Shown: positions 43,276 to 53,254, counted from the first letter of the stretch. The stretch: DNA of 64,000 bases from Novosphingobium sp. (GCA_017744735.1 JAGIAR010000003.1:124001-188000); one strand, 5' to 3'. A program made the numbers and translations. Notes: a model not told the origin generated them from the sequence alone.

Positions 43276-43452
43276 GGTCAGCTTCTGGCCCGGCATTCTG
43301 CACACGGCGACACCCGGCCATTGGGGGGTGCGACACATGTGACAGTGTTATAGGCGGAAAAACCCCGCCCTTCGCAGCCGCCCCTAGCAGGCATGGCCCG
43401 CCCACGGAATCCCCGGCGGCAAGAAAGCTGGTCCGACATCGTCGAACCGGGT

Positions 43453-43848
43453 CTACGCCTCGACAAGCGTGTAGGAAAGCTCTTCGAACCCCGCTTCGCC
43501 GTCGCGCCAGAAGCGCACCGCGCCATCCGCCGCGATCGCCCAGACCCTGCCGTCATGCGCGGCCTGGGACCGGTCGGTCGCCGAAGGTTCGGCCAGCCCG
43601 GTCGGGTGCGAATGGTAGTAGCCGATCAGTTGCGGTCCACCGTACCGTTCGGCGCGGTGCGCGTCGATCAGGGTTTGCGGGTCGATTTCGAAATGGCGGG
43701 CGCGGTCGGGGGCCCTGTTTGCGGCAGGACGCGCTACGAGGATGCGCCCGCCGGAGCCAAGCAGGAGCCCGCAGGCCTCGTCGGGCGCGGCATCGGCGGC
43801 ATGGGCCAGGATCGCGATCAGGGCGGTGCGGGCAAGTTCCACCGACAC
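43453..43848 (-). CDS. JAMM (M67, Mov34/MPN) metallopeptidase-like protein
   Basis: 131 aa with a GTG start. The JAMM motif is intact: Glu in 'DEACGLLLGSG', then 'GYYHSHPTGLAEPSATD' with both His, Ser and Asp. Bacterial stand-alone proteins of this type (RadC/Mec+ and CysO-cleaving relatives) cut isopeptide bonds of ubiquitin-like or sulfur-carrier proteins. No ThiS/MoaD-like gene is adjacent. It is divergent from the RluD-like gene, separated by 47 bp. The substrate is unknown. Confidence 0.88.
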   Translation of the reverse strand: MSVELARTALIAILAHAADAAPDEACGLLLGSGGRILVARPAANRAPDRARHFEIDPQTLIDAHRAERYGGPQLIGYYHSHPTGLAEPSATDRSQAAHDGRVWAIAADGAVRFWRDGEAGFEELSYTLVEA

Positions 43849-43895
43849 CCCCTAGACCCTTTAAAAACCCCCCGCCAATCCCCACATTCGCATCC

Positions 43896-44840
43896 GTGGG
43901 GGAACAGCAGATCATCACCGGTACGCTTCCCGGCGGCGAGCGGCTCGACAAGGCGCTGAGCCTTGCCAGCGGCCTCTCGCGCGAGCGGATCAAGGCGCTG
44001 ATCGGCGAGGGAAGGATCACGCTGGACGGCAAGCCTGCGGGCAGCGCTTCGGCGAAATCCGCCCCCGGCGCGCGCTTCGCGATCGAAGTCCCGCCGGCTG
44101 CCGAAGCGGCGGCCCGGTCGCAGGACATCCCGCTCGACATCGTGTTCGAGGACGAACACCTGATCGTGCTCGACAAGCCGGCCGGCCTCGTGGTCCATCC
44201 GGCGGCCGGCAACCCCGACGGAACGCTGGTCAACGCGCTGCTGCATCACTGCAAGGGTGCGTTGAGCGGCATCGGCGGCGTCGCGCGGCCGGGAATCGTC
44301 CACCGGATCGACAAGGACACCTCGGGCCTGCTGGTGGTCGCCAAAAGCGATGCCGCGCATCTCGGGCTTGCGGCGCAATTCGCCGCGCACAGTATCGAGC
44401 GCGCCTATCTGGCGGTCGCCGGCGGGCATCCGGCCGCCGCGAGCGGCACGGTCGACGCGCGAGTCGGGCGGTCCGACGCCAACCGCAAGAAGATGGCGGT
44501 GCTTCCCGCCGGATCGGACCGGGGAAAGCACGCGGTCACGCATTACAAGGTTCTGGAAAAACTCGACAATTCTTCGCTGATCGAATGCCGGCTGGAAACC
44601 GGACGGACCCATCAGGTCCGCGTTCACATGGCGTCAATCGGCCATCCGCTATTGGGGGACCCACTCTATGGCCGCACGCCCGCCAGGATTCGCCCGATTC
44701 TCGCCGATCTGGGCTTCGAACGCCAGGCGCTCCATGCGGCGATTCTCGGTTTCAACCACCCGGTAACGATGAAAATGATGCGGTTCGAAAGTTCCTTGCC
44801 GGCAGACATGCGGCGATTGATCGACGAACTAGGTCAATAA
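43896..44840 (+). CDS. RluD-like 23S rRNA pseudouridine synthase
   Basis: 314 aa from the GTG at 43896. The S4 domain ('ERLDKALSLASGLSRERIKALIGEGRITLDGKPA') precedes the catalytic domain with Asp139 in 'IVHRIDKDTSGLLVVAK' and 'TGRTHQVRVHMASIGHPLLGDPLYG'. It is the second RluC/D-family protein of the window. Length and 'GLVVHPAAGN' favour RluD, which in E. coli modifies helix 69 of 23S rRNA. The start is uncertain because no ATG is available. It is followed 135 bp later by rpoH. Confidence 0.92.
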   Translation: MGEQQIITGTLPGGERLDKALSLASGLSRERIKALIGEGRITLDGKPAGSASAKSAPGARFAIEVPPAAEAAARSQDIPLDIVFEDEHLIVLDKPAGLVVHPAAGNPDGTLVNALLHHCKGALSGIGGVARPGIVHRIDKDTSGLLVVAKSDAAHLGLAAQFAAHSIERAYLAVAGGHPAAASGTVDARVGRSDANRKKMAVLPAGSDRGKHAVTHYKVLEKLDNSSLIECRLETGRTHQVRVHMASIGHPLLGDPLYGRTPARIRPILADLGFERQALHAAILGFNHPVTMKMMRFESSLPADMRRLIDELGQ

Positions 44841-44975
44841 TATCGACGAAATGCGGCGCGAAAGGCGCGCGAAGTCGTTATATACATATGTGGGGCAAGT
44901 GGCCGTGCCCCGCAGGGACGCCCAGCAGGGGTCCTTGGAAAAACTGCGGTCGACACAGGAAAGGTAAAGGGAAAC

Positions 44976-45896
44976 GTGACCAATTCAACCAACGGCAAAA
45001 CGAGGGCCCTTGCCGTTCCCGCGCTGAGCGGGGAGCAGAGCCTCAATCGCTATCTTGCCGAAATCAAGAAATTCCCGGTGCTTACCGCGGAGCAGGAATA
45101 CATGCTCGCGAAGCGCTATGCGGAACATGAAGATCCCGAAGCTGCCGCGCAGCTCGTCACCAGCCATCTGCGGCTCGTGGCGAAGATCGCGCACGGCTAT
45201 CGCGGCTACGGCCTGCCGATCTCCGATCTCATCAGCGAAGGCAATGTCGGCCTGATGCAGGGCGTGAAGAAGTTCGAGCCCGATCGCGGCTTCCGCCTCG
45301 CGACCTATGCGATGTGGTGGATCAAGGCTTCGATCCAGGAATTCATCCTGCGCAGCTGGAGCCTGGTCAAGATCGGCACCACCGCCGCGCAGAAGAAGCT
45401 GTTCTTCAACCTGCGCCGGATGAAGCGCCAACTCGACGCCTATGAGGACAGCGACCTGCATCCGGACGACGTCGCCAAGATCGCCACCGATCTCGGCGTG
45501 CCCGAGCAGGAAGTGATCAACATGAACCGGCGGATGATGATGGGCGGCGACGCCTCGCTCAACGTCTCGCTGCGCAGCGACGAGGACGGCTCGGGCCAGT
45601 GGCAGGACTGGCTGGTCGACGACACGCCGCTGCAGGACGAGACCGTCGCCGACGCGGAGGAAGCGCAACTGCGCCACGAGATGCTGACCGAAGCGATGGA
45701 CAGCCTCAACGAGCGCGAGAAGCACATCCTCACCGAACGCCGGCTGGTCGACAATCCGCAGACGCTCGAAGAGCTGAGCCAGGAATACAATGTCAGCCGC
45801 GAACGCATCCGCCAGATCGAGGTGCGCGCGTTCGAGAAGCTCCAGAAGGCGATGCAGCGCATCGCCGGCGAGAAACTGATCGCCCACGCGGCCTGA
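44976..45896 (+). CDS. rpoH: Heat-shock sigma factor RpoH (sigma-32)
   Basis: 306 aa with a GTG start preceded by AAAGGTAAAGGG. Region 2 is 'RLVAKIAHGYRGYGLPISDLISEGNVGLMQGVKKFEPDRGFRLATYAMWWIKASIQEFILRSWSLVKIGTT'. The diagnostic RpoH box 'QKKLFFNLR' follows. Region 4 ends 'TLEELSQEYNVSRERIRQIEVRAFEKLQ'. It directs transcription of chaperone and protease genes; clpX and clpP in this window are typical targets. A stable terminator follows at 45905. Confidence 0.97.
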   Translation: MTNSTNGKTRALAVPALSGEQSLNRYLAEIKKFPVLTAEQEYMLAKRYAEHEDPEAAAQLVTSHLRLVAKIAHGYRGYGLPISDLISEGNVGLMQGVKKFEPDRGFRLATYAMWWIKASIQEFILRSWSLVKIGTTAAQKKLFFNLRRMKRQLDAYEDSDLHPDDVAKIATDLGVPEQEVINMNRRMMMGGDASLNVSLRSDEDGSGQWQDWLVDDTPLQDETVADAEEAQLRHEMLTEAMDSLNEREKHILTERRLVDNPQTLEELSQEYNVSRERIRQIEVRAFEKLQKAMQRIAGEKLIAHAA

Positions 45897-45904
45897 TCGT
45901 CCTC

Positions 45905-45930
45905 CCCCTCCCCTTCGGGGGAGGGGTTTT
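45905..45930 (+). terminator. rpoH terminator with UUCG tetraloop
   Basis: A 9-bp stem of CCCCTCCCC with GGGGAGGGG closed by a TTCG tetraloop and followed by TTTT, 9 bases after the rpoH stop. Confidence 0.9.
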
Positions 45931-45937
45931 CACCGCA

Positions 45938-46669
45938 TCACTGCCGCAGCCGGCAGAAATCGCTCGCCAGCGCCATGTCGAGCACCGCACGATAGGGTTC
46001 CGCAGCCTCGCCTTCGATCAGCCCGAAGGCCGGATTCTCGATCTGATCGAGCGGCACCAGCGCGATCGGGCACGCGACCGGCACCAGTTGCGACCCGGCG
46101 CCGACCTGCAAGGTCGAAAGCAGCCCGAACATCCGTCGCTCGCGCGTCGCGCGGCCGAGCATGATGAGCCGGTATTGCCCGCTTTCGCTGGTCACGAGAT
46201 AGATGTGGCCCGACAGATTGGGGAGCGAGACGTAGCCGCTCTGCGAAAAGGCGGCGTCGATCCGCTCGGCCTCGGCAAACCTCAGGTGGCTGGCGGTGTC
46301 GTCCCACGCGATCCGGGTGCGATAGGCGTAGATCGCCCCCTCGTGCCCGAAACTCGGGCGCAGGGTCAGGTAGTCGCCTTCTACCCATTTCACCGCCGGC
46401 CGGCTGTAGGAACCCATGTGGTCCGGGGCGAACCCGCTGGCAGGCGCCTCTGCAGACGCGCCGCGCGATCGCAGGCGGCAATCAAGCGCCTCCTCGATCC
46501 GCACCACCGTCGCCAGGGTGAAGGGCCGGCTGCCCGACAGCGCCTTCTCGAGCGTGGAAAGGCTGATCCGCGCCATGTCGGCCAGCGCCTGGCGCGAGAT
46601 CCGGCGGCGCGCAATCTCGATCCGCAGTCGCGCGGCGATCGCCTGCTCTTCCAACGCTTCGTCGCTCAC
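45938..46669 (-). CDS. XRE-type helix-turn-helix regulator with a C-terminal sensory-like domain
   Basis: 243 aa with a GTG start. Residues of about 12-68 ('RLRIEIARRRISRQALADMARISLSTLEKALSGSRPFTLATVVRIEEAL') are an XRE-family DNA-binding domain. The rest (from about 90, 'AVKWVEGDYLTLRPSFGHEGAIYAYRTRIAWDD') is an all-beta domain with a 'GHIYLVTSESGQYRLIMLGR' strand, possibly a ligand-binding domain. It lies convergent to rpoH and divergent from the sortase-target operon, with 178 bp between their starts, so it may regulate that operon. The ligand is unknown. Confidence 0.8.
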   Translation of the reverse strand: MSDEALEEQAIAARLRIEIARRRISRQALADMARISLSTLEKALSGSRPFTLATVVRIEEALDCRLRSRGASAEAPASGFAPDHMGSYSRPAVKWVEGDYLTLRPSFGHEGAIYAYRTRIAWDDTASHLRFAEAERIDAAFSQSGYVSLPNLSGHIYLVTSESGQYRLIMLGRATRERRMFGLLSTLQVGAGSQLVPVACPIALVPLDQIENPAFGLIEGEAAEPYRAVLDMALASDFCRLRQ

Positions 46670-46847
46670 AGCACACAGTTCCCCGCGGAATTACCGCACA
46701 TATCCGCACATCTGCGGACAATCCGTCAAGCGAAATGCGGCGAACCGGACATCCCGGCAACGGCTGGACGGAACAGGAAACCATTGCCCGTGGCACGCGT
46801 TCGGCAGGCCGCATAGCTGGGACGCTCCCTTCAGCGGAGTGTCTGCC

Positions 46848-48998
46848 ATGCGTGCCTTATCCAGATTGCGCCATATACCCGGGATCCACAGCGTGGTCCT
46901 GCTCGTCTTCCTGAGCGTGCTGCTCCTCTCGGGGCTGATCGCAGCAAGCCTGAATGCCCAATTCGCCGAGCGGCGCGATCCGGCCGATGGTGGTTCGCTG
47001 CTGCTGCGCGGCAAGGGCGGCAAGACCGAACTGCCCGCGGTCAGGCTCGGCACCGACATCAAGGCGGTGGTATCGGGCAACGTCGCGCGGGTTACCGTGA
47101 CCCAGGCCTTCCGCAACACCGGCAAGGATTGGATGGAAGCAAGCTATCTCTATCCGCTGCCCGACAACGGCGCGGTCGACAGCCTCAAGATGGTGGTCGG
47201 CGACCGGATCTTTATCGGCAAGATCAAGCCGCGCGAGGAAGCGCGGCAGATCTATCAAAAGGCGCTGGACGAAGGACGGCAGGCGGGGCTGGTCGAACAG
47301 GCGCGGCCGAATATGTTCCGCAGCAATGTCGCCAACGTCGGCCCGGGCCAGACCGTGCTGATCGCGATCGAATTCCAGGCCCCGGTGCGCGAGATCGGCG
47401 GCGAATACGCGCTGCGCCTGCCGCTGGTCGTCGGCGCACGCTACGTCCCGCCGCATACGCTGCAAGGCCGCCGCGGGCTGATCGACATGAAGGGCCTCAA
47501 CGATGCAGTCGAAGTCGGCAGCGAAGTGATCGATCCGGCTCTGGCCGATGGCCTCAACCCGGTCTCGATCTCGGTCGACCTGACCCCCGGCTACGCGCCG
47601 CAAGGGATCGTCAGCTCCTATCACGCGATCGACGTCGCGAAGGGCAAGGGCGACGGCCGGATCGTCACGCTGAGGGACGGCGTGGTACCGGCCGACCGCG
47701 ACTTCGAGCTGCGCTGGCGCGCGCCGGCGCAGGAACCGTCGGTCGGGCTGTTCCACCAGCGACACGACGGAATGGACTATGTGATGGCCACCATCACCCC
47801 GCCTGCCGCCTCCGCAACCCGCAGCGCGCCCGCGCGCGACATGATCTTCGTGATCGACAACAGCGGCTCGATGAGCGGCGAATCTATCGAGGCTGCCAAG
47901 GCCAGCCTGCTGTATGCGCTCGACACGCTGCGGCCGGGCGACCGCTTCAACATCATCCGTTTCGACGACACGATGACCGAGTTGTTCGACCGCGCCGTGG
48001 CGGCCGACGCGCCCGGAATCGCGACCGCCAAGCGCTTCACCCAGCGGCTCGAGGCAGACGGCGGGACGGAGATGCTGCCCGCGCTCAAGGCGGCGCTGGT
48101 CGATCCCGATGCGGACGATGCCGCGCGGGTGCGCCAGGTCGTGTTCCTGACCGACGGCGACTTGTCGAACGAGAGCGAGATGATGGCCGAAATCTTCGCG
48201 CACCGCGGCCGCAGCCGGGTGTTCATGGTCGGGATCGGGTCGGCGCCGAACACCTATCTGATGAACGCGATGGCGCAGGCGGGCCGCGGGACCTACACCA
48301 ATATCGGCACCAGCGGCGAAGTCTCGACCAAGATGCACGACCTGCTCGACCGGCTTTCCGCGCCGGTGGCGCAGAACCTCAAGGTGGCCGTGGACGGCGT
48401 TGCGGTCGATTTCGCGCCGCAGGACCTGCCCGATCTCTACGCCGGGGAACCGCTGGTGCTGCTCGGGCGGACGCAGCGGCTCTCGGGCACGATGACGATC
48501 AGCGGCACGCTCGACAGCAAGCCCTGGAGCCGCGCGCTTTCCCTGTCGGGCGCGGTCGAAAGCAATGCGGTGGCCAAGCTCTGGGCGCGCCGCCGGATCG
48601 ACGAGATCGAGGCCGACCGCTGGCGCTCGACGATCGCGGACGACGAGGCGGACAAGCGCGTCCGCGATATCGGCCTGCAGTTCCATATCGTGACCAGCCA
48701 GACCAGCCTGATCGCCGAGGACGATACCCCCGCCCGCCCCGCCGGCGCGCGGCTGACTCGCGAGGAACTCCCGCTGCTGCTTCCGGCCGGGTGGGATTTC
48801 GACCGTCTGTTCGGCAATGCCGCGAACGCTGCGGGGCGCCCGGCCGACGCCAGCGAAGGCGAGCAGGCGGACGCGCTCGACCTGCCCCAGACCGCGGCGC
48901 TGTTCGAGCAGCCGCTGCGCAACGGAGGGCTGCTGATGCTCGCCGGAATTGCCGGGCTGCTGCTGGCCCGCCGCCGCGCGCGGGAGCGGCGCGCATGA
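46848..48998 (+). CDS. Marine proteobacterial sortase target protein (VIT-vWA)
   Basis: 716 aa. A signal-anchor ('VVLLVFLSVLLLSGLIAASL') precedes a VIT domain ('VTVTQAFRNTGKDWMEASYLYPLPDNGAVDSL', 'EARQIYQKALDEGRQAGLVEQARPNMFRSNVANV') and a vWA domain. The MIDAS motif of the latter is 'FVIDNSGSMSGESIE', with Thr and Asp in 'VFLTDGDLSNE'. The C-terminus is a sortase sorting signal: LPQTA at 679-683, a hydrophobic stretch 'GGLLMLAGIAGLLLA' and a basic tail. The next gene, overlapping by ATGA, is the dedicated sortase. The protein is probably covalently anchored or processed at the envelope; its role is unknown. Confidence 0.92.
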   Translation: MRALSRLRHIPGIHSVVLLVFLSVLLLSGLIAASLNAQFAERRDPADGGSLLLRGKGGKTELPAVRLGTDIKAVVSGNVARVTVTQAFRNTGKDWMEASYLYPLPDNGAVDSLKMVVGDRIFIGKIKPREEARQIYQKALDEGRQAGLVEQARPNMFRSNVANVGPGQTVLIAIEFQAPVREIGGEYALRLPLVVGARYVPPHTLQGRRGLIDMKGLNDAVEVGSEVIDPALADGLNPVSISVDLTPGYAPQGIVSSYHAIDVAKGKGDGRIVTLRDGVVPADRDFELRWRAPAQEPSVGLFHQRHDGMDYVMATITPPAASATRSAPARDMIFVIDNSGSMSGESIEAAKASLLYALDTLRPGDRFNIIRFDDTMTELFDRAVAADAPGIATAKRFTQRLEADGGTEMLPALKAALVDPDADDAARVRQVVFLTDGDLSNESEMMAEIFAHRGRSRVFMVGIGSAPNTYLMNAMAQAGRGTYTNIGTSGEVSTKMHDLLDRLSAPVAQNLKVAVDGVAVDFAPQDLPDLYAGEPLVLLGRTQRLSGTMTISGTLDSKPWSRALSLSGAVESNAVAKLWARRRIDEIEADRWRSTIADDEADKRVRDIGLQFHIVTSQTSLIAEDDTPARPAGARLTREELPLLLPAGWDFDRLFGNAANAAGRPADASEGEQADALDLPQTAALFEQPLRNGGLLMLAGIAGLLLARRRARERRA

Positions 48999-49597
48999 GC
49001 CTCGCGATCCCACTCGCCGGGCGGAGAGGGAGCGGCGCGCGCCGCTCCCTCGTCCCCCACCTCTTCGCCGCGCTCGCGCTGATCGGAGCCGTGCAGGCGG
49101 CAGGCGCGGCGTGGATCCCGGCCAAGGCCATGCTGGCACAGGTGCTGCTCGAACGGGCCTTCGACGCAAGCCGCGCAAGCGGCCGGCCGGAGAAACCCTG
49201 GCCATGGGCCGACATGGCCCCGCTCGCCCGGATCGCGGTCCCGCGGCTCGGCGAGCGCGCGATCGTGCTGTCGGGCGCCTCGGGCGAGGCGATGGCTTTC
49301 GGGCCGACCCGGCTCGCAACCGATCCGGCGAGTGGCATTACCGTGCTCGCCGCGCACCGCGACACGCATTTCGCCTTCATCCGGCGCTTGCGGCTGGGCG
49401 ACCTGGTGACGCGCGAGACGATCGACGGGCACCGCACGACCTACCGCGTCGAAGGCTTCGCGACGCTGCGCTGGGACCGTTTCGCGGTGCCCCGTTCGGG
49501 CCACGGCGAGTGGCTCGCGCTGACCACCTGCTATCCGTTCGACGGCGGTACCCGAAGCCCGCTGCGGCGGATCGTCTGGGCGCGGCGAGTCGGGTGA
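48995..49597 (+). CDS. Class GN sortase
   Basis: 200 aa. One N-terminal membrane helix ('LFAALALIGAVQAAGAAW') is followed by the sortase beta-barrel. The catalytic residues are His121 in 'VLAAHRDTHF', Cys179 in 'LTTCYPFDGG' and an Arg at 187 or 191. Gram-negative GN sortases occur in two-gene loci with their single VIT/vWA substrate, as here. It recognises the LPQTA signal of the upstream gene. Its ATG overlaps the target's TGA. Confidence 0.93.
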   Translation: MSLAIPLAGRRGSGARRSLVPHLFAALALIGAVQAAGAAWIPAKAMLAQVLLERAFDASRASGRPEKPWPWADMAPLARIAVPRLGERAIVLSGASGEAMAFGPTRLATDPASGITVLAAHRDTHFAFIRRLRLGDLVTRETIDGHRTTYRVEGFATLRWDRFAVPRSGHGEWLALTTCYPFDGGTRSPLRRIVWARRVG

Positions 49598-49643
49598 GGA
49601 TCGGCGATTGCCTGTTCCGCCCCTTCCCCGCTACACCCGTTTC

Positions 49644-50315
49644 ATGGTCGGCCGGGTAATGCGCTTCTTCGTAATGGTAATCGTGTGGTTCCTCGCGCTC
49701 AGCGTGGGGCTGGTGATCGTGTACAAGTTCGTCCCCCCGCCGGTGACGATGACGATGATCCTCGACGACCACGGCATCACCAAGAGCTGGCGGTCGCTGA
49801 GCAGCATCGACCGCAACATGGTCGACGCCGCGATCGCGGCAGAGGACGGCAAGTTCTGCAGCCACAACGGCTTCGACCGCCAGGCCATCGAGAAGGCGAT
49901 CCAGCGCAACGCGAAAGGCGGCCGCATCCGCGGCGGCTCCACCATCAGCCAGCAGACTGCCAAGAACGTGTTCCTGTGGCAGAACGGCGGCTATGTCCGC
50001 AAAGCCTTCGAAGCCTGGTTCACCGTGCTGATCGAGAACATCTGGGGCAAGCGGCGGATCATGGAAGTCTATCTCAACGTCGCCGAGACCGGCATCGGCA
50101 CCTATGGCGTCGAGGAAGGCGCCAGGCGCTATTACAAGCACTCAGCCGCCCGGCTGAGCGCGGCCGAAGCGGCGCGGATCGCCGCGGTGCTGCCGCTGCC
50201 CAAGGAGCGTGCGGCGGTCGATCCCTCGGGCTTCACCCGCCGCTATGGCAACACCATCGCCGCGCGAATCGGCACGGTCCGCAAGGGCGGGCTGGATGCC
50301 TGCGTCTACGACTGA
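49644..50315 (+). CDS. mtgA: Monofunctional peptidoglycan glycosyltransferase MtgA
   Basis: 223 aa. One N-terminal membrane helix ('FFVMVIVWFLALSVGLVIVYKFV') precedes a GT51 domain with 'IAAEDGKFCSHNGFDRQAIEKA' (catalytic Glu), 'RGGSTISQQTAKNVFLW' and 'EVYLNVAETGIGTYGVEEGARRYY'. It polymerises lipid II into glycan strands. ATG 49644 gives 'MVGRVMRFF'; an ATG at 49659 and a TTG at 49608 are alternatives. It ends 1 bp before the CDF transporter ATG. Confidence 0.94.
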   Translation: MVGRVMRFFVMVIVWFLALSVGLVIVYKFVPPPVTMTMILDDHGITKSWRSLSSIDRNMVDAAIAAEDGKFCSHNGFDRQAIEKAIQRNAKGGRIRGGSTISQQTAKNVFLWQNGGYVRKAFEAWFTVLIENIWGKRRIMEVYLNVAETGIGTYGVEEGARRYYKHSAARLSAAEAARIAAVLPLPKERAAVDPSGFTRRYGNTIAARIGTVRKGGLDACVYD

Positions 50316-50316
50316 C

Positions 50317-51267
50317 ATGGGCGCCGGTCACCATCACCATTCGCACGATCACGGGCACGCTCACGGGCACGGCCACGCGTCCGGTCACGCTCAGGGCCAC
50401 GATCACGGTCCGGTCGCCTACAACGGCGCCTTCTTCATCGGGGTGGTGCTCAACGGCAGCTTCGTGGTGGTCGAGGCGACCTATGGGCTCATTTCCGGCT
50501 CGATGGCGCTGGTTGCCGATGCCGGGCACAACCTGTCCGACGTGCTCAGCCTGCTGATCGCCTGGGCCGCCAGCATCATGGCTTCCAAGCCGCCTTCCGC
50601 CCGCTATACCTATGGCTACAAGTCGAGCTCGATCCTCGCCGCGCTGGTCAACGCCGGGCTGCTGCTGGTGGCGCTCGGCGCGATCCTGATCGAGACGGTC
50701 CGCCGGCTGTTCGAGCCCGCCCCGGTCGAAGGCAATGTGATGATCGCGATCGCCGCGATCGGCGTGGCGATCAACACCGCGACCGCGCTGCTGTTCATGC
50801 GCGGGCGCAAGCACGACATCAACATCCGCGGCGCCTTCCTGCACATGGCGGCAGACGCGCTGGTCTCGGTCGGCGTGGTGATCGCTGGCTTCCTGGTGCT
50901 GCACACCGGCCTGCCGTGGATCGATCCGGCGACCAGCCTGGTCATCGTCGCGGTGATCGCCTGGGGCACCTGGGGACTGCTCAAGGACAGCATCAAGATG
51001 GGTCTGCACGCGGTGCCCGAGGGGATCGACGAGGCCGAGGTGCGCAGCTGGCTGGCCTCGCTCCCCGGCGTCGAGGCGGTGCACGACATGCATATCTGGC
51101 CGATGAGCACCACCGAGAACGCCTTTACCGCGCATCTGGTGCTGCCTGCCGGCTATCCCGGCGACGGCTTCCTGCGCGAGATCGCGCTTGAGCTGGAGCA
51201 CCGCTTCGGCATCCACCACGCGACGGTGCAGATCGAAACCGGCGGAGCGGAGTGCGACCCATGCTGA
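50317..51267 (+). CDS. Cation diffusion facilitator (zinc exporter, ZitB/CzcD-like)
   Basis: 316 aa. A His-rich N-terminus (about residues 5-30, more than ten His) is followed by six membrane helices. The transport sites are '[15 protein letters not shown]' (HxxxD) and '[14 protein letters not shown]' (HxxxD). A C-terminal ferredoxin-like metal-sensing domain follows ('[23 protein letters not shown]'). It exports Zn2+ or a similar metal in exchange for protons. The C-terminus has a 'ECDPC' metal-binding-like pair. The last bases overlap the GFA gene. Confidence 0.93.
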   Translation: MGAGHHHHSHDHGHAHGHGHASGHAQGHDHGPVAYNGAFFIGVVLNGSFVVVEATYGLISGSMALVADAGHNLSDVLSLLIAWAASIMASKPPSARYTYGYKSSSILAALVNAGLLLVALGAILIETVRRLFEPAPVEGNVMIAIAAIGVAINTATALLFMRGRKHDINIRGAFLHMAADALVSVGVVIAGFLVLHTGLPWIDPATSLVIVAVIAWGTWGLLKDSIKMGLHAVPEGIDEAEVRSWLASLPGVEAVHDMHIWPMSTTENAFTAHLVLPAGYPGDGFLREIALELEHRFGIHHATVQIETGGAECDPC

Positions 51268-51752
51268 GCGAAGACCTGAGAGATGGCGGCTGCGCCTGCG
51301 GCGCCCTGCGCTTCCGCGCCCAAGGCGAACCGATCTTCGTCAACAATTGCCATTGCCGCCTGTGCCAGCGCCAGACCGGCGGGACGAGCGTGGTCAACGC
51401 CTTCTACGAAAGCGACCGGGTCGAGGTGCTGCAGGGCGAGCTGACCGAACATGTGGTGAAGGGCGGCAGCGGCGGCGACCACACGATCTGCCGCTGTTCG
51501 GAGTGCGGGACGGCGGTGTTCAGCTACTACCCGCGCGTGGGACGGTTCGGCGCGGGGATAAGGGTCGGGAGTTTCGACGATCCGACGGTGTTCACCCCGA
51601 CGGCGGTGGTGTTTGCCGCCTACAGGATGCCGTGGGTCACCCTGCCCGAAGGCGTGCCGACGTTCGACGAATATTACAGCCCGAAGGCGCTTTACAGCGA
51701 AGAGGCCTTCGGGCGCCTGATGGCGCTGGTGGAGCGGAAGAACCGCGCATAA
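51261..51752 (+). CDS. GFA-family (glutathione-dependent formaldehyde-activating fold) protein
   Basis: 163 aa. Zinc-binding Cys are arranged as in the GFA family: '[10 protein letters not shown]', '[14 protein letters not shown]' and '[11 protein letters not shown]'. Most GFA proteins have no proven formaldehyde activity, so this is a fold assignment. The ATG at 51261 lies within the end of the CDF gene (7-bp overlap); a GTG at 51252 is possible. It forms a unit with mtgA and the CDF gene. Confidence 0.88.
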   Translation: MLSEDLRDGGCACGALRFRAQGEPIFVNNCHCRLCQRQTGGTSVVNAFYESDRVEVLQGELTEHVVKGGSGGDHTICRCSECGTAVFSYYPRVGRFGAGIRVGSFDDPTVFTPTAVVFAAYRMPWVTLPEGVPTFDEYYSPKALYSEEAFGRLMALVERKNRA

Positions 51753-51753
51753 C

Positions 51754-51781
51754 CGTCATTCCAGCATTCGCCGGGATGACG
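51754..51781. repeat. Short palindromic repeat between GFA gene and clpX
   Basis: An imperfect palindrome opening CGTCATTCC and closing GGGATGACG, typical of dispersed intergenic palindromes in alphaproteobacteria. It sits between convergent stops and could act as a bidirectional terminator. Confidence 0.6.
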
Positions 51782-51807
51782 GGTCTGGCGGTGAGGCTCG
51801 GCGGCGA

Positions 51808-53073
51808 TCAAGCCGCCTCGTCTTCCTTCTTCTCCGCCCCGAGAACGCGGACCGGCTCCTTGCGGCCTTCGACCACATCCTTGTCGACCACGATCTCGGT
51901 CACGCCTTCCATGCTCGGAAGGTCGAACATCGTGTCGAGCAGGAGGCCCTCGACGATCGAGCGCAAGCCGCGCGCGCCGGTCTTGCGCTTGATCGCCTTT
52001 TTGGCGATCGCCTCGAGCGCGTCGTCGGTGAAGCTCAGCGCGACGTCTTCGAGGTCGAACAGCTTGGCGTATTGCTTGACCAGCGCGTTCTTGGGTTCGC
52101 GCAGGATCTGCACCAGCGCCTCGACGTCGAGGTCGTTGAGCGTGGCGATCACCGGCAGGCGGCCGACGAATTCGGGGATCAGCCCGAACTTGAGCAGATC
52201 TTCCGGCTCGGCCTTCTGGAGCAGTTCGCCCACCCGGCGCTTGTCGGGATCGGCGACATGCGCGCCGAAGCCGATCGAGCGCTTCTGCAGGCGGTCGGCG
52301 ATCAGCTTTTCGAGGCCGGCGAAGGCGCCGCCGCAGATGAACAATATGTTGGTCGTGTCCACCTGCAGGAATTCCTGCTGCGGATGCTTGCGGCCGCCCT
52401 GCGGCGGGACCGAGGCGGTGGTGCCTTCCATCAGCTTCAGGAGCGCCTGCTGCACGCCCTCGCCCGACACGTCGCGGGTGATCGAGGGGTTCTCGGCCTT
52501 GCGGGTGATCTTGTCGATCTCGTCGATATAGACGATCCCCTGCTGGGCCTTGTCGACATTGTAGTCGCTGGCCTGGAGCAGCTTGAGGATGATGTTCTCG
52601 ACGTCCTCGCCGACATAGCCGGCTTCGGTCAGCGTGGTCGCATCGGCCATGGTGAACGGCACGTCGAAGGTACGCGCCAGCGTCTGCGCCAGCAGCGTCT
52701 TGCCCGAACCGGTCGGCCCGACCAGCAGGATGTTGGACTTGGCGAGTTCGACCTCGCCCGCCTTGCCGCTGTGCTTGAGGCGCTTGTAGTGGTTGTGCAC
52801 GGCCACCGAGAGCACGCGCTTGGCGCGGTCCTGCCCGATCACGTAATCGTTCAGCGTCTCGAAGATTTCCTTCGGCGTGGGTACGCCGCCGTCCTTCTTG
52901 CCGGCGATGCCCGCCTTGGTCTCTTCACGGATGATGTCGTTGCACAGCTCGACGCATTCATCGCAGATGAACACGGTCGGCCCGGCGATGAGCTTGCGCA
53001 CCTCGTGCTGCGACTTCCCGCAGAAGCTGCAGTAAAGGGTACTCTTGCTGTCTGATCCGCTCAACTTGGTCAT
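51808..53073 (-). CDS. clpX: ClpX, ATP-binding unfoldase of the ClpXP protease
   Basis: 421 aa. The N-terminal zinc-binding domain has Cys15, Cys18, Cys37 and Cys40. The AAA+ module has '[15 protein letters not shown]' (Walker A) and '[11 protein letters not shown]' (Walker B). The pore loop '[11 protein letters not shown]' and the ClpP-docking IGF motif in 'KRSIGFGA' follow. It unfolds tagged proteins (ssrA, CtrA in alphaproteobacteria) for ClpP. It lies 182 bp downstream of clpP in the same direction. Confidence 0.97.
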   Translation of the reverse strand: MTKLSGSDSKSTLYCSFCGKSQHEVRKLIAGPTVFICDECVELCNDIIREETKAGIAGKKDGGVPTPKEIFETLNDYVIGQDRAKRVLSVAVHNHYKRLKHSGKAGEVELAKSNILLVGPTGSGKTLLAQTLARTFDVPFTMADATTLTEAGYVGEDVENIILKLLQASDYNVDKAQQGIVYIDEIDKITRKAENPSITRDVSGEGVQQALLKLMEGTTASVPPQGGRKHPQQEFLQVDTTNILFICGGAFAGLEKLIADRLQKRSIGFGAHVADPDKRRVGELLQKAEPEDLLKFGLIPEFVGRLPVIATLNDLDVEALVQILREPKNALVKQYAKLFDLEDVALSFTDDALEAIAKKAIKRKTGARGLRSIVEGLLLDTMFDLPSMEGVTEIVVDKDVVEGRKEPVRVLGAEKKEDEAA

Positions 53074-53254
53074 GCTTTCTTCCTGATCCCCGCGCCCGCG
53101 ATCCCGCCACGGGCCAAAGGGGATTCGCCGCAGAGTGTAACCTTGCGGTCTTGATAATCAATGTACCCCGGTAAGAGATGCCGCCTTGCGGCTTGCTGAA
53201 GCGGAAGGGTTGCCAAAATGCTACAGTTCTCTTTCACCGGTTAAGGCGGCCGGA

